From Candidatus Parcubacteria bacterium (GTDB taxonomy: Bacteria > Patescibacteriota > Minisyncoccia > Minisyncoccales > Minisyncoccaceae), in the NCBI GenBank assembly GCA_017992335.1, contig JAGOOU010000027.1:1-6929 (forward strand): a DNA stretch of 6,929 nt. The letters run 5' to 3'. Every line of letters begins with the position of its first letter. Position 1 is the first letter of the stretch. This document shows, in pieces, positions 5,620-6,929 of this stretch. Made by a program: the position numbers and the translations under genes. The notes beneath the pieces are model-generated. The model did no database searches. It was not told the DNA's origin and worked only from the letters and a program-made list of their open reading frames with translations.

Positions 5620-6081
5620 ATTGTTATCTCTTTTCTTTTTGGCTTTCACTGAAATGCCTTTAGTTAATATCCTTTCTTCTAACCAAGGATTAATTCCCTT
5701 GTTTTCGATTCTCGCAAATCCCCTAATTACTATAGGCATTAATGCATCAATCAAATCCTGTTCGTCCATCTTTTCATGCAGCTTAATTTCAAAGCCATTA
5801 ATGTTTCCACTACGAAAAGCATTAAATACCTGCCTGTAGGATCGGATAAATGCTCTAAGGACCATATTTTCCCATACTCGATTAATAAACTCTATTACAT
5901 CATGGCAATCACGACATAATAGAAATTTCCTGTCACTCTCTCCAAAAACAGCTTTTTTGTAAATATGATGCTCGCTTAGAGGAACATTATCTCTTCCACA
6001 CATTGGACAAATTCCAGTCCTAAAACTTTGACCGTTATTATCATTTCCATTGTTAGGATCATGTCTTCTCTTTCTACTCAA
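5611..6081 (-). CDS. HNH endonuclease-like zinc-binding protein
   Basis: 156 residues. The N-terminus is basic and Asn/Gly-rich (MSRKRRHDPNNGNDNNG), probably disordered and possibly nucleic-acid contacting. Then comes a compact HNH/zinc-ribbon module: CPMC (C25, C28), 'SEHHIYKKAVFG' (H38, H39), and 'LLCRDCHDVIEF' (C56, C59, H60). Four cysteines would hold a zinc and the HH..CH residues would form the beta-beta-alpha metal site. In the usual HNH pattern an Asn sits five residues before the third cysteine ('NL..LC..CH'); here 'RKFLLCRDCH' has Arg, so nuclease activity is uncertain. Residues 62-140 are alpha-helical in character and match no family I recognise. The start is TTG at 6081, set by a strong Shine-Dalgarno (GAGGTGAT). 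The gene has its own promoter and terminator and is probably monocistronic. Role unknown; the neighbours give no restriction or phage context. Confidence 0.75.
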   Translation of the reverse strand: MSRKRRHDPNNGNDNNGQSFRTGICPMCGRDNVPLSEHHIYKKAVFGESDRKFLLCRDCHDVIEFINRVWENMVLRAFIRSYRQVFNAFRSGNINGFEIKLHEKMDEQDLIDALMPIVIRGFARIENKGINPWLEERILTKGISVKAKKKRDNNGH

Positions 6082-6084
6082 CTT

Positions 6085-6099
6085 ATCACCTCAGGGTGA
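6085..6099 (-). promoter_or_regulatory. Strong Shine-Dalgarno inside a small hairpin, before the HNH TTG start
   Basis: On the minus strand TCACC-CTGA-GGTGA (6099-6086) is a perfect 5-bp stem with a 4-nt loop. The second arm is part of GAGGTGAT (6092-6085), an 8-nt complement to the 16S rRNA tail and only 3 nt from the TTG start at 6081. The ribosome site would be partly closed when the hairpin forms, or the repeat may be a small operator. The SD itself is secure; regulation is inferred. Confidence 0.6.
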
Positions 6100-6133
6100 A
6101 ATAAAAATATGAAAATTTAAAATTACCAATTCT

Positions 6134-6162
6134 ATTATACCTATAATCCAAAATAGTGCAAA
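6134..6162 (-). promoter_or_regulatory. Sigma70-like promoter of the HNH gene
   Basis: On the minus strand a perfect TATAAT (6139-6134) lies 17 bp after TTTGCA (6162-6157, 4 of 6 matches to TTGACA). The start site would be near 6127, leaving a leader of about 46 nt that contains the SD hairpin. The -10 neighbourhood, AGGTATAATAGA, is identical to that of the thioredoxin promoter. It lies 6 bp downstream of the xseB stop codon. Confidence 0.65.
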
Positions 6163-6167
6163 TTTGA

Positions 6168-6362
6168 TTAGTCTAGGCTTTTCTTTATTTCCTCAAACTC
6201 ATTCTCTGCTTTCTTTAATCTCTGTTTTGTTTGTTTAATTAATTCCATTGCTTCTTTAACTTTCTTTAATCCTAACTCAACGTCAAGATCTTCTTGATTT
6301 TCAAACCATTCAATAATTTGATTAAGCTTTTTAATGTTTTGATTTATATTTTCTTGTTTCAT
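6168..6362 (-). CDS. xseB: Exodeoxyribonuclease VII small subunit
   Basis: 64 residues (E. coli about 80). XseB subunits coat the XseA helices in exonuclease VII, which degrades single-stranded DNA from both ends in repair and recombination. The sequence shows the family's two-helix pattern: 'IKKLNQIIEWFENQEDLDVE' (about 10-29) matches the '..LE.IV..LE.G...LE' helix and turn, followed by 'GLKKVKEAMELIKQTKQRLKKAENEFEEIK', a charged amphipathic helix. The ATG at 6362 lies 32 bp inside the end of xseA, no Shine-Dalgarno is visible, and translation is probably coupled to xseA. The position next to xseA is the usual one. Confidence 0.9.
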   Translation of the reverse strand: MKQENINQNIKKLNQIIEWFENQEDLDVELGLKKVKEAMELIKQTKQRLKKAENEFEEIKKSLD

Positions 6363-6929
6363 TTGTTTTTGTATTAATTATACCATCAGCAATCTCTAAG
6401 TCAATGAAATCATCTTTCTTTATTTCTTTAATTGATTTAATAATCTTTCCTGATTTTCTAGCAATTGAATATCCTAAAGCTAAATTTCTTTCTGGATTAT
6501 TAATATTAATTACGCTTTCTGAATTACTAAGAATCAACTTTAAATTATTAATTCTTGCTTCAATTATTTTTGGCAACGCTTCCTTGATTTTGTATTCTAA
6601 TAATTTAATTGAATCAAAAAAGGAACTTAGAAAAGAAAATATTATTGCTTCCTTTTCCTTTATTTCCCATTCTAAACCCTGCCAAGACTGATTCAATAAA
6701 TTAGCTGCAGCAGTTGGAGTTGAAACCATTTTATCAGCGGCTAGAGCTAAAAGAGGTACATCTTTGTCATGACCTATGGCTACAATTAAAGGCACTTCTA
6801 GCTTAGAAGCTTCTTTAATTAATATCTCATTATTAAACGCTAGGAAAGACTCCAAAGAGCCTCCTCCACGCATTATAACAAGGCAATCAAGCTTTTCTCC
6901 TTTTACGGTTTTTAAGGCCCTTAAAAGGT
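6331..6929 (-). CDS. xseA: Exodeoxyribonuclease VII large subunit, C-terminal half (5' end off window)
   Basis: 198 complete codons are visible and the frame stays open to the right edge; the full family is about 400-450 residues, so the N-terminal OB fold is missing. The catalytic-domain motifs are clear: 'LVIMRGGGSLESFLAFNNE' (near 6890-6835), 'PLIVAIGHDKDVPL' (about 6800-6760) and 'STPTAAANLL' (about 6730-6700). The Arg of RGGGS and the His and Asp of GHxxD correspond to residues known to be essential in E. coli XseA (R205, H238, D241, from memory). A Glu/Lys-rich coiled-coil follows, then the C-terminal 'NPERNLALGYSIARKSGKII' region. The family's 'TIADFVAD' is 'PLLALAAD' here, so one commonly conserved Asp is absent. 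The TAA at 6333-6331 lies within xseB. Confidence 0.95.
   Translation of the reverse strand, partial: LLRALKTVKGEKLDCLVIMRGGGSLESFLAFNNEILIKEASKLEVPLIVAIGHDKDVPLLALAADKMVSTPTAAANLLNQSWQGLEWEIKEKEAIIFSFLSSFFDSIKLLEYKIKEALPKIIEARINNLKLILSNSESVININNPERNLALGYSIARKSGKIIKSIKEIKKDDFIDLEIADGIINTKTNETRKYKSKH

Noticed and set aside
6377..6382. TATAAT on the minus strand just before xseB, possible internal promoter
   Set aside because: It encodes Gly-Ile-Ile-Asn in xseA, lacks a convincing -35 and would leave almost no leader before xseB.

Overview
The window looks like a compact, AT-rich bacterial genome using the standard bacterial code: there is no in-frame TGA in any gene, and TGA and TAA both act as stops. 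Three things point to a Patescibacteria (CPR)-type organism, probably Parcubacteria-like. Genes overlap heavily, intergenic space is minimal, and there are several prepilin-like proteins of the KSFTLIE type carrying a LamG (concanavalin A-like) domain. This placement is inference; no rRNA or ribosomal marker is present.

Layout. Bases 3-458 (+) hold the last 151 codons of elongation factor P, cut by the left edge. Everything else is on the minus strand and is best read right to left. At 6929-6331 is the C-terminal half of the exonuclease VII large subunit (xseA), overlapping the small subunit xseB (6362-6168). A short intergenic region has a sigma70-like promoter and a strong Shine-Dalgarno inside a small hairpin. 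These precede a TTG-started HNH/zinc-ribbon protein (6081-5611), which ends in a rho-independent terminator. Almost touching that terminator is a second promoter, followed by a seven-gene run with no gaps above 2 nt: thioredoxin (5529-5218), ferredoxin-thioredoxin-reductase catalytic subunit (5215-4943), and five tandem paralogous LamG prepilins, called here A (4950-4060), B (4063-3167), C (3174-2266), D (2273-1359) and E (1362-448). Prepilin E runs 11 bp into the 3' end of efp on the other strand.

How it may work together. The five prepilins share nearly the same first 61 codons (leader, pilin helix, start of the globular domain) and a related C-terminal tail, with strongly diverged LamG cores between. 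Each has a CX4C cysteine pair just before the 'FDG..DYI' LamG motif. They are joined by 4- or 8-nt stop/start overlaps and lack recognisable Shine-Dalgarno sequences, so they are probably made by coupled translation from the thioredoxin promoter. The most interesting hypothesis is an operon that produces a set of alternative or co-assembled pilus-tip/cell-surface binding proteins together with a thiol-redox pair. The link between the redox genes and the pilin cysteines is inference. The pilus assembly machinery (PilB, PilC, PilD, PilM-O) is not in this window.
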